DNA of 24,400 bases from Saccoglossus kowalevskii (lineage: Eukaryota > Hemichordata > Enteropneusta > Harrimaniidae), in contig NW_003141130.1 in the NCBI RefSeq assembly GCF_000003605.2, positions 1 to 24,400 on the forward strand, given 5' to 3'. The position numbers and the translations under genes were made by a program. Positions 1 to 11,437 of the stretch are shown in pieces; the stretch's first letter is position 1, and each line of letters starts with the position of its first letter. The notes beneath the pieces are model-generated. The model was given only the letters and a program-made list of their open reading frames with translations. It did not search any database and was not told where the DNA came from.

Positions 1-64
1 TTCATCATCTCGTATTTATGTTATCTAGTCCCATCTTTACGTTATGTAGTCACGTATTTATGTT

Positions 65-911
65 ATAATCTCCCATCTTTATGTCACGCTGTCTCGTATT
101 TATCTGATGGAGTCCCATCTTTATGTCTTGCTGACTCGTATTTATGTTATGCAGTCCCATATTTATGTCATGCTGTCTCGTATTTATGTGATCCAGTCCC
201 ATCTTTATGTTATGTAGTCTCGTATTTATGTTATGTAGTCCCATCTTTATGTCATGCAGACTCGTATTTATGTTATGCAGTCCCATCTTTATGTCACACA
301 GTCTCGTATTTATGTGATTGAGTCCCATCTTTATGTCACATAGTCTCGTATTTATGTTTTGCAGTCCCATCTTTATGTCACATTGTCTCTTATTTATGTT
401 ATGCAGTCCCATCTTTATATCATGCAGTCTCGTATTTATGTTATCCAGTCCCATCTTTATGTTATGTAGTCTCGTATTTATGTTATGCAGTCCCATCTTT
501 ATGTCACGCAGCCTCGTATTTATGTTATGCAGTCCCATCTTTATGTCATGCAGTCTCGTATTTATGATATCCAGTCCCATCTTTATGTTATGTAGTCTCG
601 TATTTATGTTATGTAGACCAATCTTTATGTCACGCAGTCTCGTATTTATGTTATGCAGTCCCATCTTTATGTCATGCAGATTCGTATTTATGTTATGCAG
701 TCCCATCTTTATGTCATGCAGTCTCGTATTTATGTTATCCAGTCCCATCTTTATGTTATGTAGTCTCGTATTTATGTTATGCAGTCCCATCTTTATGTCT
801 TGCAGTATCGTATTTATGTTATGTAGTCCCATCTTTATGTCATGTAGTCTCGTATTTATGTTATGCAGTCCCATATTTATGTCTTGCTGACTCGTATTTA
901 TGTTATGCAGT
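65..911 (+). repeat. HOR module R, copy 1 (847 bp)
   Basis: Starts at ATAATCTCCC, a one-base variant of the usual ATAAACTCCC. It carries the module's ordered markers: TATCTGATG (about 110), TTTTGCAG (about 357), TATATCATG (about 415), CAGCCTCG (about 510) and GTAGACCAATC (613). It ends where a 20-bp monomer begins at 912. It is 84 bp (two dimers) longer than the 763-bp standard form; the extra dimers lie between GTAGACC and the end (299 bp here, 215 bp in copies at 12514 and 14024). Confidence 0.85.
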
Positions 912-1155
912 CCCATTTTATGTCATGTAGTGTCGTATTTATGTTATGCAGTCCCATCTTTATGTCTTGTAATCTCGTATTTATGTTATGTAGTCCCATC
1001 TTTATGTTATGTAGTCTCGTATTTATGTTATGCAGTCCCAACCCTATGTCTTGCAGTCTCGTATTTATGTTATGCAGTCCCATCTTTATGTCATGTAGTC
1101 TCGTATTTATGTTATCTAGTCCCATCTTTACGTTATGTAGTCTCGTATTTATGTT

Positions 1156-1743
1156 ATAAACTCCCATCTTTATGTCACGCTTTCTCGTATTTATCTGATG
1201 CAGTCCCATCTTTATGTCTTGCTGACTCGTATTTATGTTATGCAGTCCCATATTTATGTCATGCTGTCTCGTATTTATGTGATCCATTCCCATCTTTATG
1301 TTATGTAGTCTCGTATTTATGTTATGTAGTCCCATCTTTAAGTCATGCAGACTCGTATTTATGTTATGCAGTCCCATCTTTATGTCACACAGTCTCGTAT
1401 TTATGTGATGGAGTCCCATCTTTATGTCACATAGTCTCGTATTTATGTTTTGCAGTCCCATCTTTATGTCACATAGTCTCGTATTTATGTTATGCAGTCC
1501 CATCTTTATGTCATGCAGTCTCGTATTTATGTTATCCAGTCCCATCTTTATGTTATGTAGACTCGTATTTATGTTATGTCGTCCCATCTTTATGTCACGC
1601 AGTCGCGTATTTATGTTATGCAGTCCCATGTTTATGTCATGCAGATTCGTATTTATGTGATGCAGTCCCATCTTTATGTCATGTAGTCTCGTATTTATGT
1701 TATCTAGTCCCATCTTTACGTTATGTAGTCTCGTATTTATGTT
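1156..1743 (+). repeat. HOR module R, copy 2 (truncated, 588 bp)
   Basis: Starts at ATAAACTCCC and follows the module through the TTTTGCAG marker (about 1447). It then crosses back to the lead-in of the next module (CAGTCGCG near 1600, TTATCTAGTC near 1700). Spacing to the next start is exactly 588 bp, which is 14 dimers, so the truncation kept the 42-bp register. Confidence 0.85.
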
Positions 1744-2506
1744 ATAAACTCCCATCTTTATGTCACGCTGTCTCGTATTTATCTGATGCAGTTCCATCTT
1801 TATGTCTTGCTGACTCGTATTTATGTTATGCAGTCCCATATTTATGTCATGCTGTCTCGTATTTATGTGATCCAGTCCCATCTTTATGTTATGTAGTCTC
1901 GTATTTATGTTATGTAGTCCCATCTTTATGTCACGCAGACTCGTATTTATGTTATGCAGTCCCATCTTTATGTCACACAGTCTCGTATTTATGTGATGGA
2001 GTCCCATCTTTATGTCACATAGTCTCGTATTTATGTTTTGCAGTCCCATCGTTATGTCACATAGTCTCTTATTTATGTTATGCAGTCCCATCTTTATATC
2101 ATGCAGTCTCGTATTTATGTTATCCAGTCCCATCTTTATGTTATGTAGTCTCGTATTTATGTTATGCAGTCCCATCTTTATGTCACGCAGCCTCGTATTT
2201 ATGTTATGCAGTCCCATCTTTATGTCATGCAGTCTCGTATTTATGTTATCCAGTCCCATCTTTATGTTATGTAGTCTCGTATTTATGTTATGCAGTCCCA
2301 TCTTTATGTCACGCAGTCTCGTATTTATGTTATGCAGTCCCATCTTTATGTCATGCAGATTCGTATTTATGTTATGCAGTCCCATCTTTATGTCATGCAG
2401 TCTCGTATTTATGTTATCCAGTCCCATCTTTATGTTATGTAGTCTCGTATTTATGTTATGCAGTCCCATCTTTATGTCTTGCTGACTCGTATTTATGTTA
2501 TGCAGT
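1744..2506 (+). repeat. HOR module R, copy 3 (763 bp, intact terminal monomer)
   Basis: Full-length 763-bp module with TTTTGCAG (about 2036), TATATCATG (about 2095) and CAGCCTCG (about 2188). The GTAGACCAATC marker is replaced by the ordinary GCAGTCCCATC. At the position where other copies have the 20-bp monomer (2507) this copy has a normal 21-bp CCCATCTTTATG monomer, so it may predate that deletion or have been converted back. Confidence 0.83.
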
Positions 2507-2936
2507 CCCATCTTTATGTCATGTAGTCATGTATTTATGTTATGCAGTCCCATCTTTATGTCTTTCTGACTCGTATTTATGTTATGCAGTCCCATCTTGG
2601 TGTCATGTAGTCTCGTATTTATGTTATGCTGTCCCAACTTAATGTCTTGCTGACTCGTATTTATGTTATGGAGTCCCATCTTCATGTCATGTAGTCTCGT
2701 ATTTATGTTATGCAGTCCCATCTTTTTGTCTTGTAGTCTCGTATTTATGTTAGGCAGTCCCATCTTTATGTCACGCTGTCTCGGATTTATGTTATGGAGT
2801 CCCATATTTATGTCATGCAGTCTCATATTTATGTTATGCAGTCCCATCTTTATGTCACACAGCTCTTATTAATGTTATGCAGTCTCATCTTTATGTCATG
2901 TAGTCTCGTATTTATGTTATACAGTCCCATCTTTAT
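2507..2936. repeat. 42-bp repeats leading into the first degenerate cassette
   Basis: Ordinary dimers carrying rarer variants: CATCTTGGTGTC (2593), CTTAATGTC (2637), CATCTTTTTGTC (about 2720) and TTAGGCAG (about 2750). The same variants in the same order recur from about 6256 to 6637, at an offset of 3700 bp, so the two stretches are duplicates. No other feature is seen. Confidence 0.8.
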
Positions 2937-3157
2937 GCTGTATTGGAGTGCTGTTATGTAGTTCTGTCGCTTTGTTGTGTGGTTCTACCCCTGTGTTATG
3001 CAGACTTACATTTATGTTATGCAGTTGTGTATGTTACGCAGTCCCATCTGTATGTTATGCAGTCTCGTACTTATGACATGCAATCTCGTATTCATGTTAT
3101 GCAGTCCCATCTTTATGTCATGCAGTCTCGTATTTATGTTATGTATTAATTAATTTA
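2937..3157 (+). repeat. Degenerate cassette D plus AT junction, copy 1
   Basis: Begins GCTGTATTGGAGTGCTG and reaches the ATTA junction at 3145, exactly 208 bp later. Its first ~110 bp are the most diverged DNA in the window, yet they can still be cut into 17- to 21-bp pieces ending in CAGAC, CAGTT or CAGTC, so they are decayed satellite monomers rather than foreign DNA. The remainder is near-consensus repeat. The junction here is ATTAATTAATTTA (3145-3157). A 68-codon frame opens from a TTG at 2943 and stops inside the junction; it recurs in all five copies only because the cassette is duplicated. Confidence 0.85.
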
Positions 3158-3670
3158 TGTATTTATGTTATGCAGGTCCATCTTTATGTCATGTAGTCTC
3201 CTATTTATGCTATGCAGTCCCGTCTTTATGTCATGCAGTCGTGTTTTTATGTTATGACAGTCTCCTATTTATGTTATGCAGTCCCATCTTTATGCCATGC
3301 AGACTCGTATTTATGTTATGCTCTCCCATCTTTATATCACGCAGTCTCGTATTTATGTTATGGAGTCCCATATTTATGTCATGCAGTCTCCTATTTATGT
3401 TATGGAGTCCCATCTTTATGTCTTGCAATCTCGTATTTATGTTAGGCAGTCCCATCTTTATGTCACGCAGTCTCGTATTTATGTTATGGAGTCCCATATT
3501 TATGTCATGCAGTCTCATATTTATGTTATGCAGTCCCATCTTTATGTCTTGCTGACTCGTATTTATGTTATGCAGTCCCATCTTTATGTCACACAGCTCT
3601 TATTTATGTTATGCAGTCCCATCTTTATGTCATGTAGTCTCGTATTTATGTTATACAGTCCCATCTTTAT
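3158..3670. repeat. 42-bp repeats between cassettes D1 and D2
   Basis: Contains CAGGTCCATC just after the junction, GTCGTGTTTTTATG (about 3239) and a small irregular monomer GTTATGACAG (about 3251). It also has a CTCTCCCATC monomer at 3321. The part from about 3265 is duplicated 4476 bp downstream (7741 onward), with the same private variants. Confidence 0.8.
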
Positions 3671-3891
3671 GCTGTATTGGAGTGCTGTTATGTAGTTCTG
3701 TCGCTTTGTTGTGCGGTTCTACCCCTGTGTTATGCAGACTTATATTTATGTTATGCAGTTGTGTATGTTACGCAGTCCCATCTGTATGTTATGCAGTCTC
3801 GTACTTATGACATGCAATCTCGTATTCATGTTATGCAGTCCCATCTTTATGTCATGCAGTCTCGTATTTATGTTATGTATTAATTAATTTA
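3671..3891 (+). repeat. Degenerate cassette D plus AT junction, copy 2
   Basis: Begins GCTGTATTGG, with the ATTA junction at 3879, again 208 bp later. It starts 734 bp after copy 1. It differs from copy 1 by point changes such as TTGTGCGG for TTGTGTGG and CTTATATT for CTTACATT; copies 2-5 share TTGTGCGG. Confidence 0.85.
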
Positions 3892-4033
3892 TGTATTTAT
3901 GTTATGCAGGTCCATCTTTATGTCATGTAGTCTCCTATTTATGCTATGCAGTCCCGTCTTTATGACATGCAGTCGTGTTTTTATGTTATGCAGTCCCATC
4001 TTTATGTCATGCTGTCTCGTATTTATGTTATGT

Positions 4034-4046
4034 ATTAATTAATTTA
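4034..4046 (+). repeat. AT-rich junction without cassette
   Basis: ATTAATTAATTTA, followed by TGTATTTACGTTATG and then a TCACATC monomer. It lies 155 bp after the junction of cassette copy 2, with a shortened repeat segment between them. The following block (CAAACAG at about 4121, GACTGG at about 4630) is colinear with the block after 6846 at an offset of 2812 bp. Confidence 0.85.
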
Positions 4047-4870
4047 TGTATTTACGTTATGCAATCACATCTTTATGTCATGTAGTCTCCTATTTATGTT
4101 ATGCAGTCCCATCTTTATGTCAAACAGTCTCGTATCTATGTTATGCAGTCCCATCTTTATGTCACATAGTCTCGTATTTATGTTATGCAGTCCCATCTTT
4201 ATGTCACATAGTCTCGTATTTATGTTATGCAGTCCAACTTTATGTCATGCAGTCTCGTAATTATGTTATGTAGTCCCATCTTTTTGTTATGTAGTCTCGT
4301 ATTTATGTTATGTCGTCCCATCTTTATGTCACGCAGTCTCGTATTTATGTTATGCAGTCCCATCTTTATGTCATGCTGATTCGTATTTATGTTATGCAGT
4401 CTCATCTTTATGTCACGCAGTCTCGTATTTATGTTATGGAGTCCCATCTTAACGTCATGCAGTCTCATATTTATGTTATGGAGTCCCATCTTTATGTCTT
4501 GCTGACTCGTATTTATGTTATGCTGTCCCATCTGTATGTCACGCAGTCTCGTATTTATGTTATGGAGTCCCATATTTATGTCACACAGTCTCATATTTAT
4601 GTTATGGAGTCCCATCTTTATGTCTTGCTGACTGGTATTTATGTTATGCAGTCCAATCTTTATGCCATGCAGACTCGTATTTATGTTATGCTCTCCCATC
4701 TTTATGTCACGCAGTCTCGTATTTATGTTATGGAGTCCCATCTTTATGTCTTTCTGACTCGTATTTATGTTATGCAGTCCCATCTTTATGTCACACAGCT
4801 CTATTATGTCATGCAGTCCCATCTTTATGTCATGTAGTCTCGTATTTATGTTATACAGTCCCATCTTTAT
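4047..4870. repeat. 42-bp repeats between junction 4034 and cassette D3
   Basis: Ordinary dimers with a run of CACATAG variants near 4165-4210 and TTATGGAG/TATGTCACGC variants from 4435. There are short monomers at about 4232 (GTCCAACTTTATG) and about 4795 (CAGCTCTATTATG). The block to about 4770 is colinear with 6846-7582. Confidence 0.8.
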
Positions 4871-5095
4871 GCTGTATTGGAGTGCTGTTATGTAGTTCTG
4901 TCGCTTTGTTGTGCGGTTCTACCCCTGTGTTATGCAGACTTATATTTATGTTATGCAGTTGTGTATGTTACGCAGTCCCATCTGTATGTTATGCAGTCTC
5001 GTACTTATGACATGCAATCTCGTATTAATGTTACACACTCCCATCTTTATGTCATGCAGTCTCGTATTTATGTTATGTATTAATTAATTAATTTA
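4871..5095 (+). repeat. Degenerate cassette D plus AT junction, copy 3
   Basis: Begins GCTGTATTGG with the junction at 5079, 208 bp later. Private changes include TATTAATGTTACACACTCC near 5022-5041. The junction has three ATTA units (ATTAATTAATTAATTTA) rather than the two of copies 1 and 2, a typical tetranucleotide slippage difference. Confidence 0.85.
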
Positions 5096-6637
5096 TGTAT
5101 TTATGTTATGCAGGTCCATCTTTATGTCATGTAGTCTCGTATTTATGTTATGCAGTCTCATCTTTATGTCTTGCTGATTCGTATTTATGTTATGCAGTCC
5201 CATTTTTATGTCACGTAGTCTTGTATTTATGTTATGCAGTCCCATCTTTATGTCTTGAAATCTCGTCTTTATGTTATGCAGTCACATCTTTATGTCATGT
5301 AATCTCGTATTTATGTTATGCAGTCCCATCTTTATGTCTTGCAATCTCGTATTTTTGTTATGCACTCCCATCTTTATGTTATGTAGTCTCGTATTTATGT
5401 TATGCAGTACCAACCCTATGTCTTGCAGTATCGTATTTATGTTATGTAGTCCCATCTTTATGTCATGTAGTCTCGTATTTATGTTATGCAGTCCCATCTT
5501 TATGTCTTGCTGACTCGTATTTATGTTATGCAGTCCCATCTTTATGTCTTGTAATCTCGTATTTATGTTATGCAGTCCCATCTTTATGTTATGTAGTCTC
5601 GTATTTATGTTATGCAGTCCCAACCCTATGTCTTGCAGTCTCGTATTTATGTTATGCAGTCCCATCTTTATGTCATGTAGTCTCGTATTTATGTTATGCA
5701 GTCTCATCTTTATGTCTTGCTGACTCGTATTTATGTGATGCAGTCCCATTTTATGTCATGTAGTGTCGTATTTATGTTATGCAGTCCCATCTTTATGTCA
5801 TGTAATCTCGTATTTATGTTATGCAGTCCCATCTTTATGACTTGCAATCTCGTATATATGTTATGCAGTCCCATCTTTTATGTCTTGCAATCTCGTATTT
5901 ATGTTATGCAGTCACATCTTTATGTCTTGCAGTCTCGTAATTATGTTATGCAGTCCCATCTTTATGTCATGTAGTCTCGTATTTATGTTATGCAGTCCCA
6001 TCTTTATGTCACGCAGTCTCGTATTTATGTTATGCAGTCCCATCTTTATGTCATGCAGATTCGTATTTATGTTATGCAGTCCCATCTTTATGTCATGCAG
6101 TCTCGTATTTATGTTATCCAGTCCCATCTTTATGTTATGTAGTCTCGTATTTATGTTATGCAGTCCAATCTTTATGTCTTGCTGACTCGTATTTATGTTA
6201 TGAAGTCCCATCTTTATGTCAGGTAGTCTTGTATTTATGTTATGCAGTCCCATCTTTATGTCTTGCTGACTCGTATTTATGTTATGCAGTCCCATCTTGG
6301 TGTCATGTAGTCTCGTATTTATGTTATGCTGTCCCAACTTAATGTCTTGCTGACTCGTATTTATGTTATGGAGTCCCATCTTCATGTCATGTAGTCTCGT
6401 ATTTATGTTATGCAGTCCCATCTTTTTGTCTTGTAGTCTCGTATTTATGTTCGGCAGTCCCATCTTTATGTCACGCAGTCTCGTATTTATGTTATGGAGT
6501 CCCATATTTATGTCATGCAGTCTCATATTTATGTTATGCAGTCCCATCTTTATGTCACACAGTCTCTTATTTATGTTATGCAGTCTCATCTTTATGTCAT
6601 GTAGTCTCGTATTTATGTTATACAGTCCCATCTTTAT
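5096..6637. repeat. 42-bp repeats between cassettes D3 and D4
   Basis: Dimers rich in CTTGCAATC, CTTGTAATC and CTTGCTGAC variants. Two monomers read CCAACCCTATG (about 5410 and 5620), a marker that recurs in the segments downstream of R modules. It holds one 20-bp monomer at 5745 and one 22-bp monomer near 5872 (CATCTTTTATG). From about 6256 it copies 2556-2936. No gene is seen. Confidence 0.82.
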
Positions 6638-6858
6638 GCTGTATTGGAGTGCTGTTATGTAGTTCTGTCGCTTTGTTGTGCGGTTCTACCCCTGTGTTAT
6701 GCAGACTTATATTTATGTTATGCAGTTGTGTATGTTACGCAGTCCCATCTGTATGTTATGCAGTCTCGTACTTATGACATGCAATCTCGTATTCATGTTA
6801 CGCAGTCCCATCTTTATGTCATGCAGTCTCGTATTTATGTTATGTATTAATTGATTTA
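6638..6858 (+). repeat. Degenerate cassette D plus AT junction, copy 4
   Basis: Begins GCTGTATTGG with the junction at 6846, 208 bp later. The junction is mutated to ATTAATTGATTTA and runs into GAATTTACG. Downstream sequence matches what follows junction 4034 rather than what follows copy 1, so the AT junction is where two source blocks are joined. Confidence 0.85.
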
Positions 6859-8146
6859 TGAATTTACGTTATGCAATCACATCTTTATGTCATGTAGTCT
6901 CCTATTTATGTTATGCAGTCCCATCTTTATATCAAACAGTCTCGTATTTATGTTATGCAGTCCCATCTTTATGTCACATAGTCTCGTATTTATGTTATGC
7001 AGTCCCATCTTTATGTCACTTAGTCTCGTATTTATGTTATGCAGTCCATCTTTATGTCATGCAGTCTCGTATTTATGTTATGTAGTCCCATCTTTATGTT
7101 ATGTAGTCTCGTATTTATGTTATGTCGTCCCATCTTTATGTCACGCAGTCTCGTATTTATGTTATGCAGTCCCATCTTTATGTCATGCAGATTCGTATTT
7201 ATGTTATGCAGTCTCATCTTTATGTCACGCAGTCTCGTATTTATGTTATGGAGTCCCATCTTTACGTCATGCAGTCTCATATTTATGTTATGGAGTCCCA
7301 TCTTTATGTCTTGCTGACTCGTATTTATGTTATGCTGTCCAATCTGTATGTCACGCAGTCTCGTATTTATGTTATGGAGTCCCATATTTATGTCACGCAG
7401 TCTCATATTTATGTTATGGAGTCCCATCTTTATGTCTTGCTGACTGGTATTTATTTTATGCAGTCCCATCTTTATGCCATGCAGACTCGTATTTATGTTA
7501 TGCTGTCCCATCTTTATGTCACGCAGTCTCGTATTTATGTTATGGAATCCCATCTTTATGTCTTGCTGACTCGTATTTATGTTATGCTGTCCCATCTTTA
7601 TGTCACGCAGTCTCGTATTTATGTTATGCTGTCCAATCTGTATGTCACGCAGTCTCGTATTTATGTTATGGAGTCCCATCTTTATGTCACGCAGTCTCAT
7701 ATTTATGTTATGGAGTCCCATCTTTATGTCTTGCTGACTCGTATTTATGTTATGCAGTCCCATCTTTATGCCATGCAGACTCGTATTTATGTTATGCTCT
7801 CCCATCTTTATATCACGCAGTCTCGTATTTATGTTATGGAGTCCCATATTTATGTCATGCAGTCTCCTATTTATGTTATGGAGTCCCATCTTTATGTCTT
7901 GCAATCTCGTATTTATGTTAGGCAGTCCCATCTTTATGTCACGCAGTCTCGTATTTATGTTATGGCGTCCCATATTTATGTCATGCAGTCTCATATTTAT
8001 GTTATGCAGTCCCATCTTTATGTCTTGCTGACTCGTATTTATGTTATGCCGTCCCATCTTTATGTCACACAGCTCTTATTTATGTTATGCAGTCCCATCT
8101 TTATGTCATGTAGTCTCGTATTTATGTTATACAGTCCCATCTTTAT
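6859..8146. repeat. 42-bp repeats between cassettes D4 and D5 (mosaic)
   Basis: The first part, to about 7582, is colinear with 4047-4770 (offset 2812). The last part, from about 7741, is colinear with 3265-3670 (offset 4476), including the CTCTCCCATC monomer at 7797. Between them is a run of TTATGCTG and CACGCAG dimers. A 20-bp monomer occurs near 7043 (GCAGTCCATC). Confidence 0.82.
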
Positions 8147-8371
8147 GCAGTATTGGAGTGCTGTTATGTAGTTCTGTCGCTTTGTTGTGCGGTTCTACCC
8201 CTGTGTTATGCAGACTTATATGCATGTTATGCAGTTGTGTATGTTACGCAGTCCCATCTGTATGTTATGCAGTCTCGTACTTATGACATGCAATCTCGTA
8301 TTCATGTTACGCAGTCCCATCTTTATGTCATGCAGTCTCGTATTTATGTTATGTATTAATTAATTAATTTA
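8147..8371 (+). repeat. Degenerate cassette D plus AT junction, copy 5
   Basis: Begins GCAGTATTGG, one base different from the other copies, with a three-unit junction (ATTAATTAATTAATTTA) at 8355, 208 bp later. This is the last cassette D in the window; HORs downstream use only the longer AT junction. Confidence 0.85.
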
Positions 8372-8513
8372 TGTATTTATGTTATGCAGGTCCATCTTTA
8401 TGTCATGTAGTCTCTTATTTATGTTATGCAGTCCCGTCTTTATGTCATGCAGTCGTGTTTTTATGTTATGCAGTCCCATCTTTATGTCATGCCGTCTCGT
8501 ATTTATGTTATGT
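8372..8513. repeat. Short repeat link between two AT junctions
   Basis: Starts with the CAGGTCCATC and GTCGTGTTTTTATG variants, as after cassette copies 1 and 2, and ends GCCGTCTCG just before the next junction. It parallels 3892-4033, which also lies between two junctions (159 bp between junction starts here, 155 bp there, the 4-bp difference being one ATTA unit). Confidence 0.8.
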
Positions 8514-8538
8514 ATTAATTAATTAATTTATTTATTTA
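8514..8538 (+). repeat. 25-bp AT-rich junction heading HOR 1
   Basis: ATTAATTAATTAATTTA followed by two TTTA units, then CGTTATGCAGTCACATC. This 25-bp form occurs five times (8514, 9975, 11896, 17298, 19177). An R module starts 449 bp downstream, as it does for the junctions at 9975, 17298 and 19177. Confidence 0.88.
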
Positions 8539-8962
8539 CGTTATGCAGTCACATCTTTATGTCATGTAGTCTCCTATTTATGTTATGCAGTCCCATCTTT
8601 ATGTCAAACAGTCTCGTATTTATGTTATGAAGTCCCATCTTTATGTCACATAGTCTCGTATTTATGTTATGCAGTCCCATCTTTATGTCACATAGTCTCG
8701 TATTTATGTTATGCAGTCCCATCTTTATGGCATGCAGTCTCGTATTTATGTTATCCAGTCCCATCTTTATGTTATGTAGACTCGTATTTATGTTATGTCG
8801 TCCCATCTTTATGTCACGCAGTCTCGTATTTATGTTATGCAGTCCCATCTTTATGTCATGCATATTCGTATTTATGTGATGCAGTCCCATCTTTATGTCA
8901 TGTAGTCTCGTATTTATGTTATCCAGTCCCATCTTTACGTTATGCAGTCTCGTATTTATGTT

Positions 8963-9725
8963 ATAAACTCCCATCTTTATGTCACGCTGTCTCGTATTTA
9001 TCTGATGCAGTCCCATCTTTATGTCTTGCTGACTCGTATTTATGTTATGCAGTCCCATATTTATGTCATGCTGTCTCGTATTTATGTGATCCAGTCCCAT
9101 CTTTATGTTATGTAGTCTCGTATTTATGTTATGTAGTCCCATCTTTATGTCATGCAGACTCGTATTTATGTTATGCAGTCTCATCTTTATGTCACACAGT
9201 CTCGTATTTATGTGATGGAGTCCCATCTTTATGTCACATAGTCTGGTATTTATGTTATGCAGTCCCATCTTTATGTCACATAGTCTCTTATTTATGTTAT
9301 GTAGTCCCATCTTTATGTCATGCAGTCTCGTATTTATGTTATGCAATCCCATCTTTATGTTATGTAGTCTCGTATTTATGTTATGCAGTCCCATCTTTAT
9401 GTCACGCAGCCTCATATTTATGTTATGCAGTCCCATCTTTATGTCATGCAGTCTCGTATTTATGTTATCCAGTCCCATCTTTATGTTATGTAGTCTCGTA
9501 TTTATGTTGTGTAGACCAATCTTTATGTCACGCAGTCTCGTATTTATGTTATGCAGTCCCATCTTTATGTCATGCAGATTCGTATTTATGTTATGCAGTC
9601 CCATCTTTATGTCATGCAGTCTCGTATTTATGTTATCCAGTAACATCTTTGTGTTATGTAGTCTCGTATTTATTTTATGCAGTCCCATCTTTATGTCTTG
9701 CTGACTCGTATTTATGTTATGCAGT
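8963..9725 (+). repeat. HOR module R, copy 4 (763 bp, intact terminal monomer)
   Basis: ATAAACTCCC start and standard 763-bp length. The TTTTGCAG marker reads TTATGCAG here, and TATATCATG is absent. CAGCCTCA (about 9409) and GTAGACCAATC (about 9511) are present. A 21-bp rather than 20-bp monomer stands at the end (9726), as in copy 3. The next module start is 1461 bp away. Confidence 0.85.
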
Positions 9726-9974
9726 CCCATCTTTATGTCATGTAGTCTCGTATTTATGATATGCAGTCCCATCTTTATGTCTTGCTGACTCGTATTTATG
9801 TTATGCAGTCCCATCTTTATGTCATGTAGTCTCGTATTTATGTTATGTAGTCCCATCTTTATGTCATGTAGTTTCGTATTTATGTTATGCAGTTCCATCT
9901 TTATGTCTTGCTGACTCGTAATTATGTTATGCAGTCCCATCTTTATGTCATGCTGTCTCGTATTTATGTTATGT

Positions 9975-9999
9975 ATTAATTAATTAATTTATTTATTTA
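9975..9999 (+). repeat. 25-bp AT-rich junction heading HOR 2
   Basis: Same 25-bp sequence as at 8514, exactly 1461 bp downstream of it. The R-module start is again 449 bp further on. Confidence 0.88.
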
Positions 10000-10423
10000 C
10001 GTTATGCAGTCACATCTTTATGTCATGTAGTCTCCTATTTATGTTATGCAGTCCCATCTTTATGTCAAACAGTCTCGTAGTTATGTTATGCAGTCCCATC
10101 TTTATGTCACATAGTCTCGTATTTATGTTATGCTGACCCATCTTTATGTCACATAGTCTCGTATTTATGTTATGCAGTCCCATCTTTATGTCATGCAGTC
10201 TCGTATTTATGTTATCCAGTCCCATCTTTATGTTATGTAGACTCGTATTTATGTTATGTCGTCCCATCTTTATGTCACGCAGTCGCGTATTTATGTTATG
10301 CAGTCCCATCTTTATGTCATGCAGATTCGTATTTATGTGATGCAGTCCCATCTTTATGTCATGTAGTCTCGTATTTATGTTATCTAGTCCCATCTTTACG
10401 TTATGTAGTCTCGTATTTATGTT

Positions 10424-11270
10424 ATAAACTCCCATCTTTATGTCACGCTGTCTCGTATTTATCTGATGCAGTCCCATCTTTATGTCTTGCTGACTCGTAT
10501 TTATGTTATGCAGTCCCATATTTATGTCATGCTGTCTCGTATTTATGTTATGCAGTCCCATATTTATGTCATGCTGTCTCGTATTTATGTGATCCAGTCC
10601 CATCTTTATGTTATGTAGTCTCGTATTTATGTTATGTAGTCCCATCTTTATGTCATGCAGACTCGTATTTATGTTATGCAGTCCCATCTTTATGTCACAC
10701 AGTCTCGTATTTATGTGATGGAGTCCCATCTTTATGTCACATAGTCTCGTATTTATGTTTTGCAGTCCCATCTTTATGTCACATAGTCTCGTATTTATGT
10801 TTTGCAGTCCCATCTTTATGTCACATAGTCTCTTATTTATGTTATGCAGTCTCATCTTTATATCATGCAGTCTCGTATTTATGTTATCCAGTCCCATCTT
10901 TATGTTATGTAGTCTCGTATTTATGTTATGCAGTCCCATCTTTATGTCACGCAGCCTCGTATTTATGTTATGCAGTCCCATCTTTATGTCATGCAGTCTC
11001 GTATTTATGTTATCCAGTCCCATCTTTATGTTATGTAGTCTCGTATTTATGTTATGTAGACCAATCTTTATGTCACGCAGTCTCGTATTTATGTTATGCA
11101 GTCCCATCTTTATGTCATGCAGATTCGTATTTATGTTATGCAGTCCCATCTTTATGTCATGCAGTCTCGTATTTATGTTATCCAGTCCCATCTTTATGTT
11201 ATGTAGTCTCGTATTTATGTTATGCAGTCCCATCTTTATGTTTTGCTGACTCGTATTTATGTTATGCAGT
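10424..11270 (+). repeat. HOR module R, copy 5 (847 bp)
   Basis: Carries all module markers and is 84 bp longer than standard. The two extra dimers are visible as local tandem duplications: the CCCATATTTATGTCATGCTG dimer is doubled near 10515-10580, and the TTTTGCAG/CACATAG dimer is doubled near 10756-10820. It ends at the 20-bp monomer at 11271. Confidence 0.87.
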
Positions 11271-11437
11271 CCCATTTTATGTCATGTAGTGTCGTATTTA
11301 TGTTATGCAGTCCCATCTTTATGTCTTGTAATCTCGTATTTATGTTATGCAGTCCCATCTTTATGTCATGTAGTCTCGTATTTATGTTATGCAGTCCCAT
11401 CTTTATGTCTTGCTGACTCGTATTTATGTTATGATGT
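11271..11437 (+). repeat. Segment between paired 20-bp monomers (167 bp)
   Basis: Bounded by 20-bp monomers CCCATTTTATG at 11271 and 11438. The spacing of 167 is four dimers minus 1. The same variant order (CATGTAGTG, CTTGTAATC, CATGTAGTC, CTTGCTGAC) occurs in the other copies, which differ by whole dimers. Confidence 0.83.

Noticed and set aside
900-2642. 580-codon plus-strand open frame rich in Cys, Tyr and Leu
   Set aside because: Same cause as the minus-strand frames. It overlaps an equally long minus-strand frame and has only the repeat peptide.
2943-3149. 68-codon frame repeated in all five cassettes (also 3677, 4877, 6644, 8153)
   Set aside because: It needs a TTG start, stops by chance in the ATTA junction, and is conserved only because the cassette was duplicated; most of it is repeat peptide.
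3145-3157. TTAA sites in the AT junctions as transposon targets
   Set aside because: No inverted terminal repeats, transposase remnant or clear target duplication can be seen. The ATTA units look like simple slippage; the idea is kept only as a possibility in the findings.
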